Positions 1-7,837 of a stretch of DNA of 64,000 nucleotides are shown piece after piece. The notes beneath the pieces were generated by a model. It ran no database searches, was not told where the DNA came from, and saw nothing but the letters and a program-made list of their open reading frames with translations. Each line of letters begins with the position of its first letter. Position 1 is the first letter of the stretch. The position numbers and the translations under genes are program-made. Origin of the DNA: an uncultured Clostridia bacterium (lineage in GTDB: Bacteria; Bacillota; Clostridia; Christensenellales; Borkfalkiaceae); NCBI GenBank assembly GCA_944341075.1, contig CALVLV010000006.1, positions 17,701 to 81,700 of the forward strand, read 5' to 3'.

Positions 1-823
1 TGCCGTCGCCCGCGGGTACGCCCGCCGTTTTGCCCGTGCGGTATACCGAAGATCCCTCCTCTACCTCTCTGTCGTCGCCGAAGAGAATTACGCCTACGTT
101 GCCTTCGGCAAGCTCCTGAACCATGCCCTTGAGGCCGCATTCAAACAGCACTATTTCGCCGTATTCCACGAGGTCGAGCCCGCTTACGCGCACGATGCCG
201 TCGCCTACGGAGAGCACCTTGCCCGTTTCGCGCGCGCCGAGGGGCATTGCCCAGCCGCCTATGGCCTGCTTTAAGCCGTCTACCGTTTCGCGGAGCAGCG
301 ATGTCACGCCGCCCGCCGACTTTATGTCTTCCTTGAGTCTATTTATCCTGCCCTGCGCCGACCAGTCGTACACCTTGCCGGCAAATTCCAGGCGGAAGCC
401 GCCGACTATTGCCCTGTCTATGACTATCTCTATTTCGGGGCGGACACCGTAGGACTTTTCAAGGAAGTCTGCAAAGCCCCTGCGCTGAGTATCGGTGGGG
501 GGAGTTATGCAATACAGGCGCGCCACGGGCGCGGAAGAAACTGCCTGCTGCTTTGCGGGCGCCGCGGTGAAGTCTGCGGCGGCGGCGCCTATCTGCCCGC
601 TTATCTTTTGTACGTTGCCCTTTGCAGACCAGTCGTACACGTCGCCGTTATATTCAAGGCGGAAGCCGCTTACCAGCGACTTATCTTCTGTGATTTTAAT
701 TTCGGGGCGGGCGCCGTACTTTTTTTCAAGAAAGTCCGAAAGACCCTTTTTCTGCTCCTCCGTGGGGGGAGTAACGCAGTACAGACGGGCTATATCTGCG
801 GGGGAATTACGCTTTTTTTCCAT
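1..823 (-). CDS. atpA: ATP synthase F1 alpha subunit with two N-terminally fused delta C-terminal domains (partial)
   Basis: The reading frame is open from an ATG at 823 to the left edge (274 codons), so the 3' part is outside the window. Residues about 12-77 and 101-166 are two similar copies of the C-terminal domain of the delta (OSCP) subunit; both open with ARLYC(V/I)TPPT and contain GFRLE..G.VYDWSA.G. From about residue 200 the protein matches the alpha subunit beta-barrel (GKVLSVGDGIVRVSGL, then GNVGVILFGD and YRTGKTAGVPAG). The delta N-terminal domain is absent. A GGAGGGAG ribosome site precedes the start, and the gene overlaps the end of atpF by 17 nt. No stop or frameshift separates the parts. 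In ordinary enzymes delta is a separate protein that joins the b stalk to alpha; here the joint appears covalent. Alpha identity is clear, although the catalytic core is not in view. Confidence 0.93.
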   Translation of the reverse strand, partial: MEKKRNSPADIARLYCVTPPTEEQKKGLSDFLEKKYGARPEIKITEDKSLVSGFRLEYNGDVYDWSAKGNVQKISGQIGAAAADFTAAPAKQQAVSSAPVARLYCITPPTDTQRRGFADFLEKSYGVRPEIEIVIDRAIVGGFRLEFAGKVYDWSAQGRINRLKEDIKSAGGVTSLLRETVDGLKQAIGGWAMPLGARETGKVLSVGDGIVRVSGLDLVEYGEIVLFECGLKGMVQELAEGNVGVILFGDDREVEEGSSVYRTGKTAGVPAGDG

Positions 824-1532
824 CTGCGCTCCCTCCGTTCACCGATTTTAAGAACTCGTCGTACACGGCGCTGTCGCTGCCCTCTGTCCTGCCGCGCTCT
901 ATGGCGGCAAGGGCGGCCTGACCTATGACGTCGGCAACGCTTTCTTCCGCCTTGCCTTCTTCTGCGGCGGAAACATTTTCTGCGGAAAGGGCGGCTTCGG
1001 CCCTGTCTGCGGCGCCGCTTATGGTTATATCTTTATCTGCAGTGGAAAGGTAGCTGTCGTAAAGCGCCCTGTCGCTTTCGGGCGTGCTGCCCACGACAAG
1101 CAGTTTTTCGGCAGACTTTACCACCATGTCGGCTATCTCGCTGCCGGCGCCCGCAATGTATGCGGCGCGCTCCTCTTCGGAACGCTTTCTGCCCTCGGCG
1201 AGTATGCCGCGCGCCTCGCTTTCGGCCTCGGCTATCAGCTGGCGGCTGCGCGTTTCGGTCCGGGCGAGCACCTCTTTGCGGTGCTCTTCAAGCTCGGCGT
1301 CAAGCCCGGCGAGCTTTTCCTTGCGCTCCTTTTCCATCTGCTCTATTTCAGCCTTCTTTTTTGCGTGCTCTTCGGCGGCGGCCTTGTATTTTTCCTCGCG
1401 CTCGCGCATGAACTTGCGCACGGGCTTGTAGAGTATGAACGTAAGCCCCGTTGCGAGTATTATAAAGTTGAATACGTGCAGCAATATCTGCTGCCAATCA
1501 ATACCCAGTATTGTACCGGCAAGCATTGTCAT
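807..1532 (-). CDS. atpF: ATP synthase F0 subunit b, with extended C terminus
   Basis: This is the peripheral stalk subunit of F-type ATP synthase, 241 residues against about 160-170 usually. One membrane helix at about residues 13-33 is followed by a long charged coiled coil (about 40-140), as in b subunits. The extra C-terminal 90 residues are Ala/Glu/Ser rich and contain two related short motifs, DRALYDSYLS (about 159) and DSAVYDEFLK (about 219), the second resembling the usual b C-terminal helix that binds delta. The start ATG at 1532 follows a GGAGGAGG site. The gene lies between atpE and the delta-alpha fusion, in the place where atpF and atpH normally sit. The tail is not a recognisable delta N-terminal domain. 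Confidence 0.93.
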   Translation of the reverse strand: MTMLAGTILGIDWQQILLHVFNFIILATGLTFILYKPVRKFMREREEKYKAAAEEHAKKKAEIEQMEKERKEKLAGLDAELEEHRKEVLARTETRSRQLIAEAESEARGILAEGRKRSEEERAAYIAGAGSEIADMVVKSAEKLLVVGSTPESDRALYDSYLSTADKDITISGAADRAEAALSAENVSAAEEGKAEESVADVIGQAALAAIERGRTEGSDSAVYDEFLKSVNGGSADGKKA

Positions 1533-1572
1533 GTTGGGTTACCTCCTCCGCGCGTGACGCGCGTGCCGCGCC

Positions 1573-2019
1573 TTATAATACAAATATGAGAAGAACGGAT
1601 ACGATGAGCGCGTAAATTACTACTGTCTCTATGAACACGAGGCCGAGCATCATTGTGGAGCGGATGTTGCCCGACGCTTCGGGCTGGCGGGCGATGCCCT
1701 CCGACGCCTTGGCTATTGCCATGCCCATGCCTATCGCGCCGCCGAGGGCTGCAAGGCCGATGGCTATTGCGGCGGCTATAGCTTTGCCGCTTGTGCTGTT
1801 ATCTGCCGTGCCTTCATCGGCTGCGGGTGCGGGGGTCGTTTCGTCTTCGGCATAAAGCTCTATGTCTTCATCCTGCCCCTGAACTTCTTCCGTAACGGAA
1901 GTTTCGGCAGATACGGGCGTGGCAACGACCACCTGCACTGCGGCGGTTACTGCCGCGAATGCGACGATCGCCATGAGCGCTGCAACTACAAACGACATAA
2001 CTTTTTTTGCAAGTTTCAT
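1573..2019 (-). CDS. atpE: ATP synthase F0 subunit c, with signal-like N-terminal extension
   Basis: This is the proteolipid c subunit that forms the rotor ring. The last 72 residues are a normal c hairpin: a glycine-rich first helix (GGAIGMGMAIAKA), the polar loop ARQPEA, and a second helix with the ion-binding Glu in FIETVVIYAL. The Gln typical of Na+-binding c subunits is replaced by Met, so proton coupling is more likely (inference). The first 75 residues are unusual: a Lys-rich start, a long hydrophobic stretch ending in a plausible ATPVSA signal-peptidase site, then about 35 acidic residues. Canonical c subunits are about 70-90 residues, against 148 here. The ATG has a strong GGAGGAAATT site. 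The gene sits between atpB and atpF. Confidence 0.94.
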   Translation of the reverse strand: MKLAKKVMSFVVAALMAIVAFAAVTAAVQVVVATPVSAETSVTEEVQGQDEDIELYAEDETTPAPAADEGTADNSTSGKAIAAAIAIGLAALGGAIGMGMAIAKASEGIARQPEASGNIRSTMMLGLVFIETVVIYALIVSVLLIFVL

Positions 2020-2109
2020 AATTTCCTCCGAAATTTGCTGTACAAATTTTATTTATAAATTTTATTTTTTACGGTGTAAGGTTTACGGCGTATCCACGCC
2101 CGGAATTTT

Positions 2110-2967
2110 TCAGGCGGCAGCCCTTGCCTTTTTGGCCCTTTTGGCCTTGGGCTTTTTGATATGCGGCTCGGTCACCTCGCCGAAGTATGTTGCGGTGAGC
2201 ACGACGAGGACGTACGTCTGAATGAGCGCGTGCAGCAATGTGAACAGCACGCCGACGATTACGGGCAGCACTATGCTGAGCGAAACGGTATAGTAGACGA
2301 GCTCGGTGACGAGCAGGCCCGAGAGCAGCGCGCCGAACAGACGGAAGCTCATGGAAATGGGCAGCGAAAACTCCTTGAGGGCAAGGCCCAGGCCGCGGGC
2401 GCCGCTCTTTATTACGCCGCCGAAGAATATTACAAGGTAACTCATGCAGCCCATGGCGATGGCGCCGTTGATATCCGAAAGCGGCGCGGGCAGCGACACG
2501 GGGTATCCGTTTGTGGAGCTTATCTGTATGCCCGCAAGCTCGAACAGCGTGCCAACGCAGATATAGCAGCCCGCGGCAAAGATATAGCAACCCAAAAAGC
2601 CGTTTGAATGGGGGCTGTTGCTGCGGGCCATGTCGTCGAAGAAACCCACGAGCTTTTCTATGAGCAGCTGGAACTTGCCGGGCACCTCTTTAAAGCGGGG
2701 CAGGGCGAACACGCGCACGCATACCGCAAATATTAGCAGTATGGCGGTGACTATCATGGCAGAAATCGCCGCGGGGTGCACCTCCCAGCCGAAGAGGCTT
2801 ATCCTCTTTTCTTCGTGCATAACGGCATCGGTAAGCTCCTCCGAAACGCTGCCCGAGCGCGCGCCCTGGCCTATGAGCAGCGCCGCCACGAGTATGGCGA
2901 TGAGAAGCACGCCTATCACCCCGAGCACTATATATTTTTTACTGAGCGATCTTTTTACAGTTTTCAT
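2110..2967 (-). CDS. atpB: ATP synthase F0 subunit a
   Basis: This is the stator subunit that forms the ion path next to the c ring, 285 residues with five to six membrane helices. The essential Arg lies in MSFRLFGALLSG, and the penultimate helix (LLHALIQTYVLVVLTATYFGE) is typical. An N-terminal membrane anchor (about residues 12-33) precedes the conserved part, and a Lys/Ala-rich C-terminal tail (KKPKAKRAKKARAAA) follows it. It is the first recognisable gene of the atpB-E-F-(delta)A operon; no atpI is recognised upstream. Confidence 0.95.
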   Translation of the reverse strand: MKTVKRSLSKKYIVLGVIGVLLIAILVAALLIGQGARSGSVSEELTDAVMHEEKRISLFGWEVHPAAISAMIVTAILLIFAVCVRVFALPRFKEVPGKFQLLIEKLVGFFDDMARSNSPHSNGFLGCYIFAAGCYICVGTLFELAGIQISSTNGYPVSLPAPLSDINGAIAMGCMSYLVIFFGGVIKSGARGLGLALKEFSLPISMSFRLFGALLSGLLVTELVYYTVSLSIVLPVIVGVLFTLLHALIQTYVLVVLTATYFGEVTEPHIKKPKAKRAKKARAAA

Positions 2968-3496
2968 ACTTTCACCATATACATGCGGTTTTTGGCCGCA
3001 TCAATACGTATTTGTACCTTTTGCGCCGCGCGGAACAATTGCCGAAACAGGCGGAGCTACAGGCACGCGCGCGCAGACAAAAAAATAAACGCCGCAACTG
3101 CAGCTGCTGCCAGCAGAACGGCGTTTTTGCAAACGGCACAAAAAGCACCGCAACCGCACCCGCACGCAAAGCGCATTGCAGGAACAGAACGCCGCACTCA
3201 TCACCGCCGCCCGCGGAAAGACCCGCGGCCCGGAACATTATTTCCCCCAAAATTCTACCAGATACGCAACAAATATAGCAAAACTATTGCAAAAAATGCA
3301 CCCGTTCAAGGCATATCCGATATATTTTTCACGGTTATTTTACGCCAAAGTGCGGCAACTGTCAAACATTAGCGGTATCAAGAACCTTAATTATTTTTTA
3401 TACCCGTATGCAAAATTTATACTATATAGCCTAAACGCAGCTTATAGCAGGGCGCCTTTTGCGCCCGTTTGCGCCGCAAAAATCCCATAAACATGC
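2968..3496. other. Region upstream of the atp operon
   Basis: No gene is supported here. It should hold the atp promoter, but I see no clear consensus pair. Two short overlapping minus-strand frames end just before atpB, one with a hydrophobic stretch and one Cys-rich; neither resembles AtpI. A GC-rich inverted repeat (GGGCGC/GCGCCC) lies near 3450. Confidence 0.5.
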
Positions 3497-3534
3497 AAAA
3501 GGGGCCGCGCCGCAGTAAAAGCGGGCGCAGCCCC
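3497..3534 (-). terminator. Rho-independent terminator of the XRE membrane regulator
   Basis: The arms GGGGC-GCGCC and GGCGC-GCCCC form a stem with one mismatch, followed on the minus strand by TTTT. It lies 15 nt after the stop of the regulator gene at 3550. Confidence 0.7.
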
Positions 3535-3549
3535 TTCAGGAGTATAAAG

Positions 3550-4044
3550 TCATGCAAACAGCTGCACAAACGTTGCGATAAGCACGGCGACGACTATGGC
3601 AAGCACTACTATGCGGCTTACAATGTAGCGGGTAAATTGGGCGCGCGTGCAGCCGCTGAGCGAGGGTTTTGACAGAAAGGCGAACGCCACATAGCCCGCG
3701 ACGCCCGCCGCAGAGGGTATGGCAAACCACGGGATATGCGAGAACCCCGCCGCGGCGGCGAACGCCGCAGCAAGCACAAGGCAGCCCACGGCGCACCAAT
3801 AGAATATTTTAGAGCGATTTTGTCGCCGCGCCCTGGCCGCGGCGACGTCTTCATCGGAGACGAGCTCGTCAAGGCTGACGCCGTACACCTTTGAAAGCAG
3901 CTTTAGGCTGTCTATGGCGGGGTAGCCCTTGCCGTTTTCCCACTTGGATACGGCTGTGCGGGTGACATACACCTTTTCGGCCAGCTCCTGCTGGGTCATG
4001 CCGCTCTTTTTGCGCAGGGCGACAAGTTTTTGCGAAAGTTCCAT
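3550..4044 (-). CDS. XRE-family regulator with membrane domain
   Basis: Residues 5-60 are a Cro/C1 helix-turn-helix (MTQQELAEKVYVTRTAVSKWENGKGYP), followed by a short linker and three predicted membrane segments (about 81-100, 106-125, 140-162). This build is common in Firmicutes membrane-anchored XRE regulators; the ligand and targets are unknown. A GGGAAAA site precedes the ATG. It is a single-gene unit between the atp operon and rtcB, with an AT-rich upstream region. Confidence 0.9.
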   Translation of the reverse strand: MELSQKLVALRKKSGMTQQELAEKVYVTRTAVSKWENGKGYPAIDSLKLLSKVYGVSLDELVSDEDVAAARARRQNRSKIFYWCAVGCLVLAAAFAAAAGFSHIPWFAIPSAAGVAGYVAFAFLSKPSLSGCTRAQFTRYIVSRIVVLAIVVAVLIATFVQLFA

Positions 4045-4369
4045 AAATATTTTCCCTTATTATTTTTTACGGAAATTTTATTTTAAATTTACGCAAAAAA
4101 ATAAATAATTTTTTTATTATTTTCAAGCATTTTTCCGTGCCGTAAAAAGCGCGCTTTGCGGCCGCCGCAGAAACGTTAAGCCACGCATAAGGCCACCCGT
4201 TAAGGCCGCCGCGCGGCGGGCCGTATATATGCTTAAAAATTTATTACGGGAATATTATATCACTTTTTTTCGTTTTATACAGCGTTTTTTACACATTTGC
4301 CGCGACACTGTTGCTCACCCCCGCATTTTTGCGCACGACGCGCGCTTTTGCCGCACGGCACGCGCTTTT
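4045..4369. other. Intergenic region between XRE regulator and rtcB
   Basis: The half next to the regulator is very AT-rich and probably carries its promoter. The rest is GC-rich with short inverted repeats (GGCCGCCG.., CCGCCGCGCGGCGG near 4205-4220). I see no gene. Confidence 0.5.
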
Positions 4370-5566
4370 TCAGCCCGCCTTGAAGTTATATACAGGCTCT
4401 ATTCTGCGCACGCCGCGCGCAGTGGGCGAAATGTTGGAGATTATGTCTTCGGGGCGCTTGTATGCCATGGGGCTTTCGTCGAGCGTGGCCTCGCCTACCG
4501 AGGTGGTGAACACGCCGCGCATCTGACGGCGGTACTCCTCCAGCGACAGCGTGCGCGCCGCGTTGCCGCGGCTTAAAAGTCTGCCCGCGCCGTGAGGGGC
4601 GGAAAAGTTCCAGTCCTCGTTGCCCAGCCCCTCGCATATAAGCGAACCGAAGCGCATGTTTATGGGAATGAGCAGCCGTTCGCCCGTGCGGGCGGACACC
4701 GCGCCCTTGCGCAGGATCATGGCGTCGGTATCTATATAATTGTGCACGGTGGTGAAGCCATCCGCCTCCTCAAGCCCCATGCCGCGCAATATGTCGTCCA
4801 CTATCGCGAGCCTGTTGATCGCGGCATATTCCTGCACCAAACGCATGTCGTGCAGGTAGTCGGCAAAGAGTTCTCCCTCTGCCCAGGCGCTGTCTGCGGG
4901 CACGGGCGCCTCGGCAGACCCGAGCGCGGCGAGCGCGGAAGATATCTCCCTCTGCCGGCCTTCGGCCTTTAAGCGGGCGATGAGCTCGTTCCGCTGCGAG
5001 GCCGAGTTGCCGCACAGCCTGCGGTATGCCTCCGCCTGGTAATAGCCCGCCACCTCCACGCCGAGGTGACGGCTGCCGGAGTGCACAACAAGGTACAGGC
5101 GGCCGTCTTCATCGCGGTCTACCTCTATAAAGTGGTTGCCGCCGCCCAGCGTGCCCACGCTTAAAAGGGCGGTTTGCACGTTGATATGGCTTAAACACCG
5201 CAGCCCTTCAAGGTCTGCGCGCGCGGCATAGGCATGCGGAATGCTGCGGCGGGCGGTGCCCGAAGGTATGTTTGCGCGTATAAAGCAGTCCAGCGCGGAA
5301 AAATTTATACTGCGCGCAGAGAGCTGTGAAAGCTGCATGCCGCAGCCTATATCTACGCCGACCATGTTGGGCACGGCGCGGTCGGTTATAGTCATGGTGG
5401 TGCCCACGGTGCACCCCTTGCCCGCGTGCACGTCGGGCATTATGCGTATGCGGGACGAGGCAAACACGGGGCTGTTGCACATATCCAGCACCTGCTGCAT
5501 GGCAGCCGGCTCTATCACGTCGGTAAATATTTTGGCGGTATTGTAAGCGCCCTCCGCTATCTGCAT
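4370..5566 (-). CDS. rtcB: RtcB family RNA ligase
   Basis: RtcB joins RNA 2',3'-cyclic phosphate or 3'-phosphate ends to 5'-OH ends using GTP and Mn2+. The 398-residue protein has the family motifs in order: MPDVHAGKG (43-51), GVDIGCGM (70-77, metal-binding Cys and Asp), GGGNHFIE (141-148), HSGSRHLG (162-169), and PHGAGR near 325 with the His that is guanylylated in characterised enzymes. It is a little shorter than archaeal RtcB and matches the bacterial RtcB2-like length. No archease or RtcR regulator is adjacent. A CGGAG site precedes the ATG. RNA repair is inferred from the family. Confidence 0.95.
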   Translation of the reverse strand: MQIAEGAYNTAKIFTDVIEPAAMQQVLDMCNSPVFASSRIRIMPDVHAGKGCTVGTTMTITDRAVPNMVGVDIGCGMQLSQLSARSINFSALDCFIRANIPSGTARRSIPHAYAARADLEGLRCLSHINVQTALLSVGTLGGGNHFIEVDRDEDGRLYLVVHSGSRHLGVEVAGYYQAEAYRRLCGNSASQRNELIARLKAEGRQREISSALAALGSAEAPVPADSAWAEGELFADYLHDMRLVQEYAAINRLAIVDDILRGMGLEEADGFTTVHNYIDTDAMILRKGAVSARTGERLLIPINMRFGSLICEGLGNEDWNFSAPHGAGRLLSRGNAARTLSLEEYRRQMRGVFTTSVGEATLDESPMAYKRPEDIISNISPTARGVRRIEPVYNFKAG

Positions 5567-5964
5567 TTTTTTCTCCGTTTAATTGATATTTTTATTATTT
5601 TTTAATTGATAAAATTAAATAAATTTTGGGTGAATAATTTAAAAAAAAATATGTGCGGCGTATAACCCCGCGGGGGAGGCCCGCCCGAACCTTACCGCAC
5701 GCAGCGCGGTGCGCTGCAAGGTTTTCGGCGGCGGAACTATATAAAAACGATCGCATGATCTCTCTGCGCTGACTTTAAACTATATTGCAAAACATACGCG
5801 TGGAAAATCTGTAACCCTGACGATAATACCTGACATTGACAGCTTTTAAATACTATTTGCCGTATTACAGCCTGTTATCCCGGGGACGATGCCCCGGGGC
5901 TGTCCGCCGCACGGGAAATTAATTTATTCGGTTTTTATAGGGGTGCCTGTGCCCGCGCGGGCGC
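5567..5964. other. Intergenic region between rtcB and the DIP1984-like gene
   Basis: An AT-rich stretch at 5575-5660 is the likely rtcB promoter. An inverted repeat (AACCTTACCGCACGC..GCGCTGCAAGGTT) lies near 5690-5720. A CCCGGGG/CCCCGGG hairpin at 5879-5898 is a possible end signal for the DIP1984-like gene but lacks a U tract. No gene is seen. Confidence 0.5.
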
Positions 5965-6447
5965 CTACACCTCTATATAGGTGTTTAGGTTGGCCCTGTC
6001 TATGGCAAGCTGCAGGCGGTATATGCGTGAATTTATCTTCTCCGCGTCCTTTGCGGCCTGTTCGGGGTCGTAGTTGCACTCGGTATACTCCAGCACGCCC
6101 GTCTGCGTTATGCGCCGCACAAGTTTTTCGCGCGAGGCAAGCATGTTGAGCCGCTCGGCACGGGCGTTGAGCTGCGCGACGAGCACAAGCGCCTCGCCTA
6201 TGGTGCACCCCTCCTCCGCCTCTGCCGTGCAGTTTGCCCGCGAAATGGCGGTGCGTATGGCGCGCACCTCGTCGTCTATCTTTGATACGGCTGCACGCGT
6301 GGCGGCATAGTCGTAGTCTGCGGCCGCGGGCGTTTCGCCCTCGCGGTAGCTCACGCACATTCTGCGCGTCTCGTTGAACAGCAAGGCCTCTTTGCGCTTT
6401 TCCAGCTCCTTTATGCGCTTCATTCCTTCGCTCAGGCACATCTTCAT
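5965..6447 (-). CDS. DIP1984 family (septicolysin-like) protein
   Basis: This is a 160-residue, mostly helical protein. Features shared with the DIP1984 family are the pattern IS.AN.TAEAEEG.TIGEAL followed by a helix, a variable strand, and a C-terminal heptad-rich helix ending NLNTYIEV. The family is widespread and of unknown function; the name septicolysin is historical. I chose the ATG at 6447 because GAAGGAGGAAAAAATT precedes it; an in-frame ATG at 6480 has no such site. It is transcribed alone. Confidence 0.8.
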   Translation of the reverse strand: MKMCLSEGMKRIKELEKRKEALLFNETRRMCVSYREGETPAAADYDYAATRAAVSKIDDEVRAIRTAISRANCTAEAEEGCTIGEALVLVAQLNARAERLNMLASREKLVRRITQTGVLEYTECNYDPEQAAKDAEKINSRIYRLQLAIDRANLNTYIEV

Positions 6448-6614
6448 AATTTTTTCCTCCTTCGGCTTTGTTTTACACATATATTATACCGCCTGCAAAT
6501 GATTAAAGTAAATACGCAGTTCAAATAATTTTTACACCCCCTGATTTTTTGATATTTAGCGGTATTTTTGCGTATTTGCGCCGCATTATCGTTAAAAAAT
6601 ATATACTTTAACTA

Positions 6615-6643
6615 TTGTATTTGCCCCCTTTTTATGGTATACT
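6615..6643 (+). promoter_or_regulatory. Promoter of the WYL regulator
   Basis: TTGTAT (6615-6620) and TATACT (6638-6643) are separated by 17 nt, with a TGG just before the -10. The gene starts about 85 nt downstream. Confidence 0.6.
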
Positions 6644-6734
6644 GTAAGAAAATAAAACTATACGGGCAAAAAGCGCCGCCGCACGAAAAAGAGGCGCCCC
6701 GAGGAAGGGAACGCCCGCACGGAAGGTATAAACT

Positions 6735-7745
6735 GTGGATAAAATAAAAATTTACGTAACTGCGCGCATAGCCGACATACTTTTAAAGGACGCCGAAGGC
6801 TTCGAGTTCTTCAAAGCAGACGGGCGCACTGTGAACAAGAACGCGCTGCTTACCGCCCTGATAATAAACTATCACGCCGAATTTGCCGCGCGGCAGGCAG
6901 AGATAGCCGACTTTGTAAAGCGGAGGCTTGCGGGCGCAGGGCTGGGCGAGGGCAGGCTTGCGGGCGTATGCGCCGACATATGCGGCATGTTGAACGAGCG
7001 CTCGGCGGCACCTGCGGGCGAAAAGTTTGACAGGCTTATATCGCTGAAGCCGACAAAACTTTCTGACTCGGTGATAGAGTACATAGAAAAGTACGAGCTG
7101 GGAGGGCGCACCCTTTCGGAATACTTCCGCAGCATGCTGGCGGGCTACTGCGCGCTGCCGCAGGACATGCGGGAGAAAATAATCTTCCGCGAACAGTACG
7201 AAACGATAATGCAGGCCATTGCAAGGCGGCGCAAGGTATTTTTGGTGCGCAACCCGCGCGGAAACGCCCCTGCAAAGAACAGGCGGAGCGAAATTTCGCC
7301 GTACGCGGTGAGCCGTTCGAAGGAGGAACTGCACCTGTACGTTACGGGAGTGCACGAAGGCAACTGCGTGCCGATAAGGCTTTCGCGCATTGCAAGCGCA
7401 AAGATGCTGCCCGAAGAGGCTGCCTTTACGCAGGAGCAGACGGCAACGCTGGAAAAGATGATAAAATACGGCCCCCAGTTTGCATACAGGCCGGGCGAGG
7501 GCGTTGTGGCGGTACAGCTTTCACCAAAAGGAGAAGAGCTGTTCCGCAAGCTGTATGTGCACCGCCCCGTGCCGCTGGAGACGGACGGAAATATACTTAA
7601 GTTTGACTGTTCGCACATGCAGATAGTGCAGTATTTCGAGCGGTTCGGCGCCGCGGCGAAGGTGCTCTACCCCGAAAGCCTTACCGAGGAGCTTTACCGC
7701 TTCCACCGCCGCGCGGCAAAGGCGTACCACCCCGACCTGCGCTGA
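6735..7745 (+). CDS. WYL-domain transcriptional regulator
   Basis: This 336-residue protein has a WYL-type sensor half: residues about 200-240 (KEELHLYVTGVHEGNCVPIR) match the WYL core leading to an RLSRI segment, and the C terminus (VQYFERFGAAAKVLYPESL) matches the WCX extension. The N terminus (KIKIYVTARIADILLKDAEGF, then NKNALLTALIINY) begins with a beta strand followed by helices and looks more like a ribbon-helix-helix segment than the usual winged helix. WYL proteins sense ligands such as nucleic-acid fragments and often repress defence or DNA-repair genes; the target is unknown here. The start is GTG at 6735 after GGAAGGT. Confidence 0.82.
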   Translation: MDKIKIYVTARIADILLKDAEGFEFFKADGRTVNKNALLTALIINYHAEFAARQAEIADFVKRRLAGAGLGEGRLAGVCADICGMLNERSAAPAGEKFDRLISLKPTKLSDSVIEYIEKYELGGRTLSEYFRSMLAGYCALPQDMREKIIFREQYETIMQAIARRRKVFLVRNPRGNAPAKNRRSEISPYAVSRSKEELHLYVTGVHEGNCVPIRLSRIASAKMLPEEAAFTQEQTATLEKMIKYGPQFAYRPGEGVVAVQLSPKGEELFRKLYVHRPVPLETDGNILKFDCSHMQIVQYFERFGAAAKVLYPESLTEELYRFHRRAAKAYHPDLR

Positions 7746-7774
7746 GTTTATTATTTAAATATGGAGGGATATAT

Positions 7775-7806
7775 AAAAAGGTCGGCTGTTGCCCGCCGAC
7801 CTTTTT
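7775..7806. terminator. Bidirectional terminator between WYL and HNH genes
   Basis: The stem GGTCGGC/GCCGACC is flanked by A5 on one side and T5 on the other, so it can end both convergent transcripts. Confidence 0.85.
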
Positions 7807-7837
7807 GGAAATTCTTTAAGATACCGTTAAAATTCAT

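Noticed and set aside
1-823. Assembly or frameshift artefact as the source of the delta-alpha fusion
   Set aside because: The frame is continuous, both delta copies are similar but not identical, and the downstream alpha sequence is in the same frame, which is unlikely from random error. Read data would still be needed to exclude it fully.
2972-3238. A 92-codon minus-strand frame ending 4 nt before atpB, in the usual atpI position
   Set aside because: Composition is Cys/Arg-rich with at most one weak hydrophobic stretch, and it does not look like AtpI; a shifted frame has a better membrane-like segment but only 39 codons. Neither can be supported.
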